From Haematococcus lacustris (lineage: Eukaryota > Chlorophyta > Chlorophyceae > Chlamydomonadales > Haematococcaceae), in NCBI GenBank assembly GCA_030144725.1, contig JASKMD010000026.1, positions 2,507,628-2,571,627 of the forward strand: a DNA stretch of 64,000 nucleotides, read 5' to 3'. The notes beneath the pieces are model-generated. The model did not search any database. It was not told the origin of the DNA and saw nothing but the letters and a program-made list of their open reading frames with translations. The first letter of the stretch is position 1, and each line of letters opens with the position of its first letter. The position numbers were made by a program, and so were the translations under genes. This document shows, one piece after another, positions 31,501 through 40,700 of the stretch.

Positions 31501-34299
31501 GAACGGCAGAGCCCCACTGGGTCTGCAGCCTCTGATTATGCAGGGCCCACAGCCATGCCGCTGGAAGCAGGTGGGCTGCTGCTGGGGTTGCATCGCCTGC
31601 GCCGCCTGCGCCGCCTGTCCCTGTGCGACAATGGCCTGGAGGCCAGCGTGTTGAGGGTGCTGCAGACCGCTGCCTCCGAGTACAAAGGTCTCTCCTTAGT
31701 GGTTTGAAGGACAGCGCAAACACTCCACCTCACGCAGGGTCTACCTGCAGGGTTGTGGCGACCTGTGGCAACGACATCCTTCATAGTTTGACAAGCAGCC
31801 TGAACTATGCCATTAGTTGAAGCTGTCGTGGGTCAGCCCTCAATTCTAAGCAACAGTACAGAAGAGGATTGCACATAGTCATGACAGGCACCAAGACAGG
31901 CAGCGCAACACACATATGGACGGAAGGCAGCAGTATAGAGCCTGGAGTAGACACGGACGTGGGCTCAACACGTTCGTAGTGTAGGAGGTCAAACCAACTT
32001 TGGAGCTAGCATCTGTCCCATTGTTTCGTATCGCCGCCACAACGCACAGTGGCTCTGCCTGTTGCACTCCTTTTCCCAGCCGGCACCTGCTGCCCCAGCT
32101 GATAAGCGGGCGTTCCAGTTTGACCCAGCTACTCAGATGGGCATGGGGCTGGACGCCATGGTTATAGCCAGTCAATCCAAGTACCCAATGAACCCTAGTC
32201 TTTCATGATATATGTGGGTGTAATGGACATCATTTCCGCCCCACTCGGTTGGATGGCGACCTGATGCGCCCTCCAACACGGCCTCTCCGCTTGGATGATG
32301 TTGCTGAATCCCTGAGATGACGTGAGTGAGATCCCTGAGTGAGATTACCCACAATCAGACATGTTGTTCCATGTTGGGCAGGTTTTGTTTGCCTGTTGCA
32401 CTTCTTATAGCTGCTAAGCACCACCCCCTCATGATAGGACGTTTCTTCCGGTTTGTGCACGTCAATTGACACTGCTCGACTAGGGTCACTAGGGTTTACT
32501 CCAGAGACGGTGGCGACTTTCTAGGGTCGGCATCGGACCGGCCCTGCCATTGTTACACATTGGATGCGGCGCTGCTGGTGCATCTTCATTCTATAGATGC
32601 TCACCACCAAACCTTAACCCAGCTACAACATCAAATGGAAGAACGTTTTGCATGAAATGACATCAATAAGCATGTTCGCCCCCCTGTTGTCACCGTGTGC
32701 AGTGTCATGAGGTTCTGCAACGAAATTGAGTTCGAATGTGTCTATATATGATGAAGCCCAGGCTAGTGCTAGTGCAGGCTTTGGTCGGAGTGCCCTTTGC
32801 CCTTTGGTCGGAGTGCCCTTTGGGCATATGAGAACGAGTGACATCGCCCCCTGGGTATAATTAGGACACTACAACCTAATTAGGACACTACAACACTACA
32901 ACACTGTTTTGTAGTGGTTCACAACTAGTGTGTTCGACTGCAATGAAGGCTCAAGGTTGAGGGCCAAGGTGCTGGAAGCAGGAGTAGGATCAGCTTGCTT
33001 GACGTCTGGCCACTGCCACACCGTCCGCCTGCTGCGTGGGCTGCGCCTCAAGGTAAGGCTGGCACTGGAGGGTGGCACCAGGGCTCGAACCTGTCACCTA
33101 TCAGACGTAGCGCCCATGCGCCATTGCATGCCTCACTCAAGCTCAACTCATGCTCGCAACATAATATTGGTACCTAGCTCGTGAGTCATGGCCTGGGCTA
33201 TTCCTTTCTTTCTGGTTCACCCCTTCAGTCAAAGTCCTCCCAGCCTGAACCAGTGACTGACCACTGACTCCGTCAAACCGTCCCTTCCACTCTGCCTCCA
33301 TAGGCAGGTGTGGATGTGGGTGAGGTGGCGTGTGACCTCACACCTGCCAATGGGCGCTTCAACTACCGAGGCCGCTGCCTGAACCGCGCCGCCCGCATCA
33401 ATGGCCTCGCCCTATCGGGCCAGGTGGGTGGGTCAGGCCGGGTGTCATTCACACGCCATTGCCGGTCCATCAAGCCATTGCTCATTCAATGTCACTAGGA
33501 CTGTCTCAACTCTATGTGCTGCACCAACGCTGCCATATCCAATGGGATGGCATGTCCGCATACGGCATAAGGTATAAGGTGATGTTGATGATGTCGACTC
33601 TACCCGTCGTTGCTGCAGGTGTGGTGCTCCCAAGTGGCTTGGGACGATGCATGCACCAGCCACAAACCAATTTGTCATGCATCGCCAGCTGAGGCACCTG
33701 CTGCCACGAGCCAGCTGCCTGCCAGTGCAGCCAGCTGGACGCAGCAAGGCGAGCAGAGGGACACCTCCCTGGTTTTGGCCAAGTCAACCCACAGCGCCTC
33801 CCTCCCTCCCAAGAGCCCCAAGCTGTCAAACCTCAGGCCAGCAGTCGAGGTTGCTGTGCGCCCTGCCCCTGTTCCCGCACCCCAACCCGCCGTGCTCACT
33901 GCCGTTGCTGTGCCTAACAGCGGCTTGCGGTGTGGGGCTGTTGAACCATCGAATGTGGCTAATCAGTGGCAAGCCTTTCAACAGCAGCTGCATGGCGGTG
34001 GCCATGCTGACAGCTGTGTGGGTCCCAGTGTGACCCCAGCTGAAGGCGACAGCGTGAAACGCACACCAGGCTCCTCATGCAGCCTGGGCCTACCGCTTTG
34101 CCCGCCTGAGTTGCTGCCACCCTTGGTGGCTCGACCCCTTGGCGGCAGAGAGCTACGTGGCATCCCTGGCCAGGTGGCCTTGCTGCAGGTGACCCTGGTG
34201 CCCTTCGCCAACAAGGCCCAGCTGGAGGCAGCGGACAGGCTGGGCCTCACAGCACCTGGGCTGCAGCTCAACCAGGTGCAAGGCCAGCCTGCGGCTTGA
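19526..34299 (+). CDS. Receptor-like class III nucleotidyl (guanylate/adenylate) cyclase with solute-binding ectodomain
   Basis: Exons: 19526 or 19571-19689, 19768-19873, 19982-20131, 20518-20652, 20784-20846, 21438-21788, 22025-22188, 22305-22412, 22660-22781, 23374-23422, 23649 or 23699-23781, 24497-about 24786, 25408-25594, 26315-26529, 26986-27039, 27460-27515, 27632-27689, 27897-28418, uncertain 28530-28709, 29007-29177, 29348-29455, 30003-30053, 30265-30428, 30749-30866, 31267-31570, 32982-33052, 33304-33423, 33619-34299 (TGA). The product has about 1,600 residues: signal peptide, bacterial-type solute-binding ectodomain, Pro-rich stalk, one membrane helix, cyclase domain C1 with a large insertion, cyclase domain C2, and a Ser/Pro-rich C-terminus. 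It would convert GTP or ATP to the cyclic nucleotide at the membrane in response to an external ligand. This is the layout of the CYG-type cyclases of Chlamydomonas. Substrate and ligand cannot be read from the sequence. Confidence 0.85.
24064..24150 (+). repeat. Dispersed-repeat fragment in cyclase intron
   Basis: Matches the LRR 3' flank at about 13735-13795 (GGGTGACCTG, CTGAGGCTGTGGGTGAGCTG, TAGGCTAT). It belongs to the mobile repeat family found behind the LRR gene. Confidence 0.7.
24786..24823 (+). repeat. Tail motif of the same repeat family, at the cyclase exon 12 border
   Basis: GCAACGAAATTGAGTTCGAA followed by TGTGTCTATATATGA. The same motif lies near 14297 and 32718. It sits where exon 12 should end, so insertion may have changed the exon border. 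Confidence 0.8.
25800..25930 (-). repeat. Inverted copy of the LRR-flank repeat
   Basis: Reverse complement of about 32215-32310: shared blocks include TTTCCGCCCCACTC, ATGGCGACCTGATGC and CTCCGCTT, then ATGTTGCTGAA or AATGTTGCTGAA. It lies in the intron before the membrane-helix exon of the cyclase gene. Confidence 0.75.
26700..26785 (+). repeat. Intronic dispersed repeat, copy 2
   Basis: Same family and orientation as 10317-10400 (see there). It lies between cyclase exons 14 and 15. Confidence 0.6.
29490..29815. repeat. 57-bp tandem minisatellite, about 6 units, in cyclase intron
   Basis: The unit contains TGTGGCAGCAGTGGGCAA and GGCAGGTGTTTAGGGG. Because 57 is divisible by three the repeat is open in several frames (GVAAVGKARQGG), but it follows the clean donor after exon 29348-29455 and is intronic. 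Confidence 0.9.
30955..31130 (-). repeat. Transposon 5' module (ORF start with KKRKG) in cyclase intron
   Basis: Matches 46741-46921. On the - strand both start an ORF (MARKKRKGTAKQKQ here, MTRKQRKKQKRKGTAK there) and share the flank around CTCATCACTTC or CTCATCACTCC. They resemble the ORF-start modules at 34832 and 44335 (MKGKKRKGADEPKQPKP) and are probably 5' ends of the same transposon group. Confidence 0.6.
31560..32982 (+). repeat. Insertion of LRR 3'-end copy into cyclase gene, flanked by 12-bp direct repeat
   Basis: GCTGGAAGCAGG occurs at 31560-31571 and 32971-32982. Between them lies a copy of the LRR terminal exon (31602-31707, reading LRRLSLCDNGLEAS to the same stop) and its 3' flank to about 32765. 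Splicing from 31570 to 32982 (GTGGGC donor, GCAG acceptor) rejoins the cyclase frame as PLEA-GVGSA. Without splicing the cyclase would stop at 31707. Confidence 0.8.
32095..32175 (+). pseudogene. Possible exon relic inside the duplicated segment
   Basis: An open stretch reading ADKRAFQFDPATQMGMGLD follows a CCCCAG acceptor-like site. It is present only in this copy and absent from the copy at 13282-14349. The composition looks coding. Origin unknown. Confidence 0.3.
33071..33130 (-). repeat. tRNA-like (SINE-type) fragment in cyclase intron
   Basis: On the - strand there is an A-box-like TGGCGCATGGG (33123-33113) and a B box GGTTCGAGCCC (33091-33081) at tRNA-like spacing. The acceptor-stem halves do not pair, so this is a tRNA-derived element and not a tRNA gene. 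Confidence 0.5.
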
Positions 34300-34716
34300 C
34301 GGGACACACGCGTTGAACACCAGCATTCCCTTTGCCAACACTTCAGACATCTTAAGCTAGTGGGTTGGGTGTGCCAAGCCATCACACACGTGCACCACAC
34401 ATGTGCCAACACACAGCCATGTGCACCATAAGGCCATGCCCCTGCCCTCACTGTATCACACAAAGAGGGATGTCAACCTTTTGGCCACAGGCCCACATTA
34501 CTGCATTTGATGATTGCGAGCGCTATGATTCACTGCTGTGGCATGCATCCCAACCACTCTGCTTGCTGTCATGTTTAGACGTGCGCTTGGGGTGTGAGAC
34601 TACTAACAGAAACTGTAGAAATTGGTGATAAATGCCATATGCCTAGTCTGATAGCAACCTTGATGCTATTGTGGCTTATTACCGTTGCTTGCCTGGTGGC
34701 CCCTACTGCTGTGATG

Positions 34717-34721
34717 TGTAA
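34717..34721 (+). terminator. Candidate polyadenylation signal TGTAA for the cyclase gene
   Basis: First TGTAA seen after the cyclase stop codon, about 420 bp downstream and before the next transposon fragment. Confidence 0.35.
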
Positions 34722-34786
34722 CTCTGTTAACCTGACTGGAAACAACAGGCTGGCACCTGACTGGAAACGGTTAGATTGAGGCGAGA

Positions 34787-35400
34787 GTGAGAGCCGTGAA
34801 AGTGGAGACGTGCCATCTACCACAAAGCGCGATGAAGGGCAAGAAGCGCAAGGGCGCGGATGAGCCCAAACAGCCCAAACCCAAGGTGTCCAAAGGAAAG
34901 CCTGATGCGCGTGACAAAGTGGGCTGGGTAGGCCCTGGGTTAGGTCTGAGGACTGGAAGCCCTAGCCAGGTCAGGTACAGCACCGCTTTCTTCAGTCAGC
35001 CTGGAGCACGCGGTTCGAGGCGCCAGTGCGGGACCTCATGTGGTGCCCTGAGCTGGACCAGGCCACCCCTGGGGACATTGGCAAATGGGTGGACAGGGAC
35101 TGCAACGCAGCCCTCAACCTCCAGCGGGCGGGGGAGAGCAAGTGGCGCCTACTGGAGCTTTGTAGGTGGCAACACCGAGCAGTGGCTCCTGCCAAGGGCA
35201 AGGAGTATCCAGCATTGGGCTATAGAAGCTGCGAGACCGAGCACCCAAGGCCCAAGCCCAGCAGCCTGTAGCACAGTAGTATGTGTGCACCAGGCAATGC
35301 TTGAGCTGTTGCTTACATCAGAGCATGTGTTTCATGCCAACATCGATCGCCCCATCCTCGTAAGGGGGTGGGGGTAGGAAACTAGGTATTGGTACCAACT
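34787..35400 (+). pseudogene. TnpB/Fanzor-like element, internally deleted (5' and 3' modules only)
   Basis: The ORF-start module is MKGKKRKGADEPKQPKPK (ATG 34832), a lysine-rich, probably nuclear-targeting N-terminus. After about 190 bp there is the C-terminal module: LMWCPELDQ, then GKWVDRDCNAALNL, then LLELCRWQHR and AKGKEYPALGYRS, stop near 35271. The R-D-x-N-A-A-x-N signature matches the third RuvC motif of TnpB and its eukaryotic relatives, the Fanzor RNA-guided nucleases. The two modules are in different frames and the middle, with the other catalytic residues, is missing, so it cannot be functional. The family call rests on this motif and the paralogous fragments. Confidence 0.55.
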
Positions 35401-35429
35401 GTTTGTCTCAGACACACATTTCGGATCAC

Positions 35430-35656
35430 AGATAACGCAGCTCCCACCCATCGCGTGCTAGGCAGGCTAAATGAGACGCTGGGCTGGGCTGGATAGGTGA
35501 GCAGGGAGTGGTGGAAAGAGTGTGCAACGCCCATTGGAGATGTGCAGTTGAAAGGGCCTCAATGCTCTGCCCCCCGTTGGCAGGGGATTCCAGCAGGGTT
35601 ACAAGCTGGTCAACGACCGGCTGTCCAAGTACCGGCAGAGATAGCCAGGGCCGCAA
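35430..35656 (-). pseudogene. Transposon ORF fragment (ALGQ...ANGGQS module)
   Basis: The - strand reads LPVLGQPVVDQLVTLLESPA then NGGQSIEALSTAHLQ. It is similar to 58081-58190 on the + strand (LLPALGQVVIDPLVALL, ANGGQSLQAF), so it is a dispersed transposon protein segment. Function unknown. Confidence 0.5.
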
Positions 35657-35689
35657 GCAGCAGGCCTGATTGACCAGGCTTAATCAAGC

Positions 35690-36960
35690 CTTACACGCGT
35701 TGAGCTATAGTTTTGACAGGAAGCCCATTGGTCAGGGATGGAACGTGCCACCGGGGCGGGGCTTGTGGCTGTAAAGGGTGCCCCAATGAAGCTGTAGCAG
35801 TGAAGTGAGGTTGCCAACAAGCCACTACCCTTGCAGAAGATGTATGCATGCTGCCTACTGGCAGCCAGCTCAGCCGGCACTTTCCTGGAGGCCAACCTGT
35901 AGCACTTCACCGTCACCCTGACCACCTAGGACACGGTGTGGGAGGTGTACCTGGACCCTAAGTAGGCACGGCAGCGGCTGAGGCTGTACGGAGCGCAGGA
36001 GCGGGCGCTGGAGCAGTTTCTTCAAGAAGGTGCGGGTGGGTGGGTGAGGGAGTGAGAGGTGGTGGTTTGGGCATGAAGTGGAAGAGTGGTTGACTGTGCC
36101 ATGCCTAACCTGGTACCACCATGCCAGCCTCCATGTGTGTCTTGTGTGCATGGCTGTAGTTGGAGGAGGACATGGCGGAGGTGTCCATGGAGCGCCATGG
36201 GCATGCCAAGCAGCTGGTGGCACTCTTTGGCACTGCTGGCATTGGCACTGGGGGAGGGTGGGTGGCTGATGCGGTGCTGCGTGCCTGCTGCAAAATGGTG
36301 TGCAGGCCCAGGGGCACAGACCAGCTGCGGGGCAGGGTGGTGCTTGTGGATGAGCACCGCACCACCCACGTCAGCTCAACAGTTGATGGGCAGCAGCCCT
36401 GTTAGGAGCAGTCCACCAGCCCTGCAGATTGGAAGCCATTGGACTGGAAGCCCCCAGCAGGGCAGGTGGACCAGCGTCTGCTGCGCCCAGCCTGGAGCCA
36501 GCAGCGTGACCAAGCAGTGCGGGGTCTGATGTGGTGCCCGGTGGTGGTCTCCCCCATCCTGCCACAGCCCCCACACAGCTTGAAAATCACACCAGCGGCA
36601 GCCTCAAAGCCAGGGCCCAGCACTCCCCTGCCAGCCAAGCGCAGCAAGCGCACCAACGCTGAGCAGGCAGCTGAGTTTACCCAGCCCACCAAGGGCAAAG
36701 GCGAGGCCCAGGGCAAGCCTGCCAACACAAAGCCGGCACTACAGCCAGGCAGGTGGCTGGACAGGGGCTGCAATGCAGCATTGAACATGCAGCGCATTGG
36801 GGAGAGCAAGTGACGCCCACTGGAGCTGTGCTACTGGCCAGACCGGCCAAGGCCCAGCAGCAGCAGCTGCAGCAGCCTGCTGAGGCACAGTAGTGTGTGT
36901 TCACACTTGAGCTGTTATCAGCTTACATCAGTGCATGTCCGTCATGCCAACTCTAGACTT
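35690..36960 (+). pseudogene. TnpB/Fanzor-like gene, longest copy, broken by stops
   Basis: Segments in order: DTVWEVYLDPK, stop, ARQRLRLYGAQERALEQF (35933-36020), frameshift; after an intron, LEEDMAEVSMERHGHAKQL (from 36162), GGGWVADAVLRACCKMVC, RGRVVLVDEHRTTHVSS (candidate RuvC II Glu, Fanzor-type E-x-x-T), QQPC, stop; then QRDQAVRGLMWCPVV, a basic Pro/Ser linker, GRWLDRGCNAALNMQRIGES (RuvC III), stop, RPLELCYW. At least four in-frame stops are visible. The family encodes RNA-guided DNA endonucleases associated with transposons; this copy is dead. Confidence 0.6.
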
Positions 36961-37390
36961 TAGCCCCCAGGGTCAGGCAATAGTCCTAGGTGGGAGGCAC
37001 TCATGCACCACGTCCATGTGTATTAGGTATAATCCGCACAGCACCTTAATACCATTTGAGGAGTGGCCCTATTGCCTAGTGGTTTGACTCGAGTGAAGGC
37101 TCTAGTGAGGGACAAGAGGGCTGTTTAATTGATATTCGCTCGTCGCTCTAACCTCTACATTGCCAAACATTGCAGCACTAGTTTCAAGTGATTTCAATTT
37201 TCGCTAAGAACCCACGTGGTCGCCCCCGCCACTGACCTTACTCCGACCAAAGGGCAAAGGGCAAGGGTGGCCAATCAGCCTGATAGCTGACGGCTACAGC
37301 GGCCAACAGACAGAAGAGGACATCAGGGTCAACAACATCAGCATCAGTGGTATGGTATGCAGCTACACCATTACTACACAATTAGCGCTT
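36880..37390 (+). repeat. 3' flank of the TnpB/Fanzor-like element, copy A
   Basis: Matches the reverse complement of 63256-63800 over more than 500 bp, including CTTACATCAGTGCATGTCCG, CATTGCCAAACATTGCA and CTACACCATTACTACAC. Similarity stops near TTAGCG at about 37386, and in the other copy at about 63256, so this is probably the element end. Confidence 0.8.
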
Positions 37391-37742
37391 GAATAAAACA
37401 CTACTTTTGCTACTACTGGTGCAGTGTGGATGACATCTTCCTTGTGGTGACATAGTCCCTAGTGGTTCGACTCGAGTGGAGGCCCTAGTGTGGGGCGAGG
37501 GGCTGCCTACTGGCTGGCTGATGGTTGAACGGTTAGATTGTTGTCTGTCCCATGTTGCTCTAGCAAAGCAGCTGACATCGCTGGCTTTAGACACTAAGGG
37601 CAAAGACAATGGGTGGCGGCGCTTCAGCTTGCCGCGACATCACAATCTCTGCTGTCTCGTATTGTATACCGGACTTGGCTCTTCCAACCTTGCCTACTGC
37701 ACTACCGCTTGCAACCTTGTCGTCGCCAGATGGTGCGTGGAC

Positions 37743-40700
37743 ATGCGTGGACATGTCGATCCATCGTCAACCCTCGCTGACTTTGTACTGCTATCAGATG
37801 CCTCGCCCATACAACTAAAGAATGGCTCACGAGCGAACCTGGACAAGCTGAAGGCAGCCTTGAAGTCAGAGGCTGCGGTTGCAGCCTGGTTAGAGCAGCA
37901 GGGCCCAGAATGGGTGGATGGCGCCTTGAATATGCTGCCAGCGCTGGCAGAGGTGCTGAGTGTGGTGGTCAATGTTGTGGTGCCTCCACCCGGGGGCCAG
38001 GTGCTTCAAATCGTACTGCAGGTGTGCTGCAAGCCCCAGCCAGGTTGTCACCTGCAGTGGCCAGTGCAGGGATATCACTTTGCGCAGCACCTCCCTCATC
38101 AACCAGCCCTCAGTCGTCAAAACGGACCCCTGCATGGCTCAACTAAGCAGCCGCCTTGGGCAGCGGGGTTCCAACACTGTCTCTGCCTGGTCACTTTGTA
38201 CAGCCAGCTGCCATCCTCCAAACCCCTCCTCGCAAGCTCCCACTCCCACTCCCTTACCATGGTGCTGCTTTAGCTGGCTTAGCTTGACTGGGGTGGGTCG
38301 TGACCTCTGCTCCTGTCCTAGGACTTCAATCTCCTCATCACTCTTGCAGCTGCCTGCGTGTGAGCCTGGCTGCAAAGGGCCTGCTGGAGATTCCTTATGC
38401 CTTGGATTGATGGCCACACTGTTGGTCGCATGCTGACAGAGCAGCATTTGCATGGTAGCTCCCAGCCTGCAGGCCTGGTGGGCTGGCTGTGGTCCAGCTG
38501 GTCCTCGTACCGCTTCTCAATCACCAGCACCATGATGCCCCAGCAGTATCTCCACTATGCTGGTGTCGGTGCTAGGAGCGGTGGCGGCAAGGAGGAGCCT
38601 GATTTAAGCAGTCAGCACCAGCTGCAGCAGCCTCTGCATCAGCAACAGGCTCCGCGACCTCAACAGCAGCAGCAACCTCTGCCACAGCTGCCACCTGCAG
38701 CGCACCTGCCACAGCAGCTGTCGTCAGCCTTGGCGAACAAGCATGGAGTGCTGGCCTCAACTGACAGTCACGCCTTGCAGCCAGCACCACCACACAGCAC
38801 CTTCCTCAGCAGCCCTGCGGCCAACACGTGCACCTCCATACCTCAAGGGGCTGTGTTCAGCCCAGAGCCGCTGCCACATTGCCAGCCCCTGAGCAAGGTG
38901 GCAGGCTGCAGCAATGGCTCCAGCTGTGGCCCCAGGCAAGCCTGGCAGCCACTGCAGGCTGCAGCTGCCCTGGGCCCCATAGCGCATGCTGCAGGGGCGT
39001 GCACCATTGCAAAGCCTGGTACACCATGCCCTGGACCACCACTACAGCACTGCCCTGGCATTGGCTCAGGCCCAGTAGCTGAGTGCCCTAAGACATGGCT
39101 ATCGGTCACACCGCTCAAGGCACAGCCCAGCGGCCTCATAGCTCCACCCTGATGCCCTCAGGCATCCGCAGCCCGGCATTAACATCGCAGCATCAGCGGC
39201 CTCACAGCCAGCAGAGCCTCAAGGCAGGGACACCGACCATTGGCTCGGGCTATGATTTTTTTTCTATGCCTGCCTTATCCTCTTATGCCTGCGGTGCCTG
39301 CGGTGCTCCCCCTAGGCTGCCTTCCTATCCTGACATATGGTGACATGCGTAGTGCAGCAGGCTACTCAGCTTTGGCCATGCACCTTGCTTGCATCTGCCT
39401 AGCGGCCTGGCGGTCATGAGCATGTGGAGGGCAGAGGTAGCATGCAGCATACATGGGGTGCTGGGGAGCCACATGCAGCCCATGGGAGCCATAGGGGAGT
39501 GCCTAGCCTACGACCTGGGGTGCACCTTTGGCACCTTCCCCTGCCACCTATGGCTGGCTGGCTGCCTGGCTGTACCCAGGCAACGGCACACCCACCTGCT
39601 GCCCTCACTGGTGCCCACACATGGGCCAGTGCACTGCTGCCTACTGCCTGCTGGGCCTGACATTGGCCTGCTGGGCTGACACTGCCTAATGGCCTCCTGC
39701 TTCTTGCTGCGCTGCTGCTCCTGCCGCCTGCTGGGTCAGACACTGGCTGCTGGGCTGACACTGGCAGCTGGGCTGCTGCTGCCTACTGTGCTGCTGCTGC
39801 ATGCAGGTGGGCGCCATGCTGGTGAGTGATAAGCAGAACCTGGCAGCCCTCGCCTCTCTGGGCCGCGACCTCAGCAGCCTCATGGCCCTGGTGCTGAACC
39901 CGGACACAGTACGGGCTCTGGAGGTCAAAAAGAGCACCAACATTGCCTTGGAGGTGGGCTGCTGCTGGGGTTGCATCAGGCTAGAATGTTGATTGGAATG
40001 CTGCTGCTAGGGATTTCTTACTAAATCCTACCGCAACCTCCTGCTGTTCCACCTGGCCTGACTGAACACTTCTGCCCTTCTAGCGCTGCTCCACGCTCCT
40101 CCACCTCCCCTGGCGGCTGGTAATGTTGTTGATGTGAGGGTGCGCCGCACAGCTCAGTGCCCTGGGGTGGCCTGACCTGACCTGACCTGACCTGACCTGA
40201 CCTGACCTGACCTGACCTGACCTGACCTGACCTGACCTGACCTGACCTGACCTGACCTGACCTGACCTGACCTGACCTGACCTGACCTGACCTGACCTGA
40301 CCTGACCTGACCTGACCTGACCTGACCTGACCTGACCTGACCTGACCTGACCTGACCTGACCTGACCTGACCTGACCTGACCTGACCTGACCTGACCTGA
40401 CCTGACCTGACCTGACCTGACCTGACCTGACCTGACCTGACCTGACCTGACCTGACCTGACCTGACCAGCCTTGACCTGACCTGACCAGCCTTGACCAGC
40501 CTTGACCAGCCCTGCCCTGATCTGACCTGACCTGACCTGACCAGCCCTGCCAGCTCTACTGACTGACTGCCATCCTGCCTAACTGGACTGCCCTGTTCAC
40601 CCGGATGATCTACCACTTCTGCTTAACACCAGCTCAGCCTGTCCAGATGGCTGCCCTGATCAGGCCCTTCAGGACGTGGCCAAGCGCATCTACGACTACA

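Larger units (their letters stand above)
30265..34299 (+). other. Cyclase domain C2 and C-terminal tail
   Basis: 30265-30428 encodes LPVEELRAAGISVAHMGQH. 30749-30866 opens the second cyclase fold (GVLHAPHGTAATAFMSCHG), where the first metal Asp is replaced. The region around YLVSTADEDGMVLAAF follows, then RGLRLK joined to AGVDVGEVACDL and YRGRCLNRAARINGLALSGQ, which has the Asn and Arg of the catalytic pair. The last exon (33619-34299) is a Ser/Pro-rich tail ending GIPGQVALLQVTLVPFANKA and about 25 further residues. Confidence 0.85.

Noticed and set aside
31575..31707. Separate LRR gene or LRR domain fused to the cyclase
   Set aside because: The frame is open, but the segment is a copy of the LRR terminal exon inside an intron whose removal restores the cyclase domain.
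40080..40616. 178-codon - strand ORF (GQVRSGQVRS)
   Set aside because: Pure translation of the CCTGA satellite; 5-bp repeats are open in all frames when no stop is formed.
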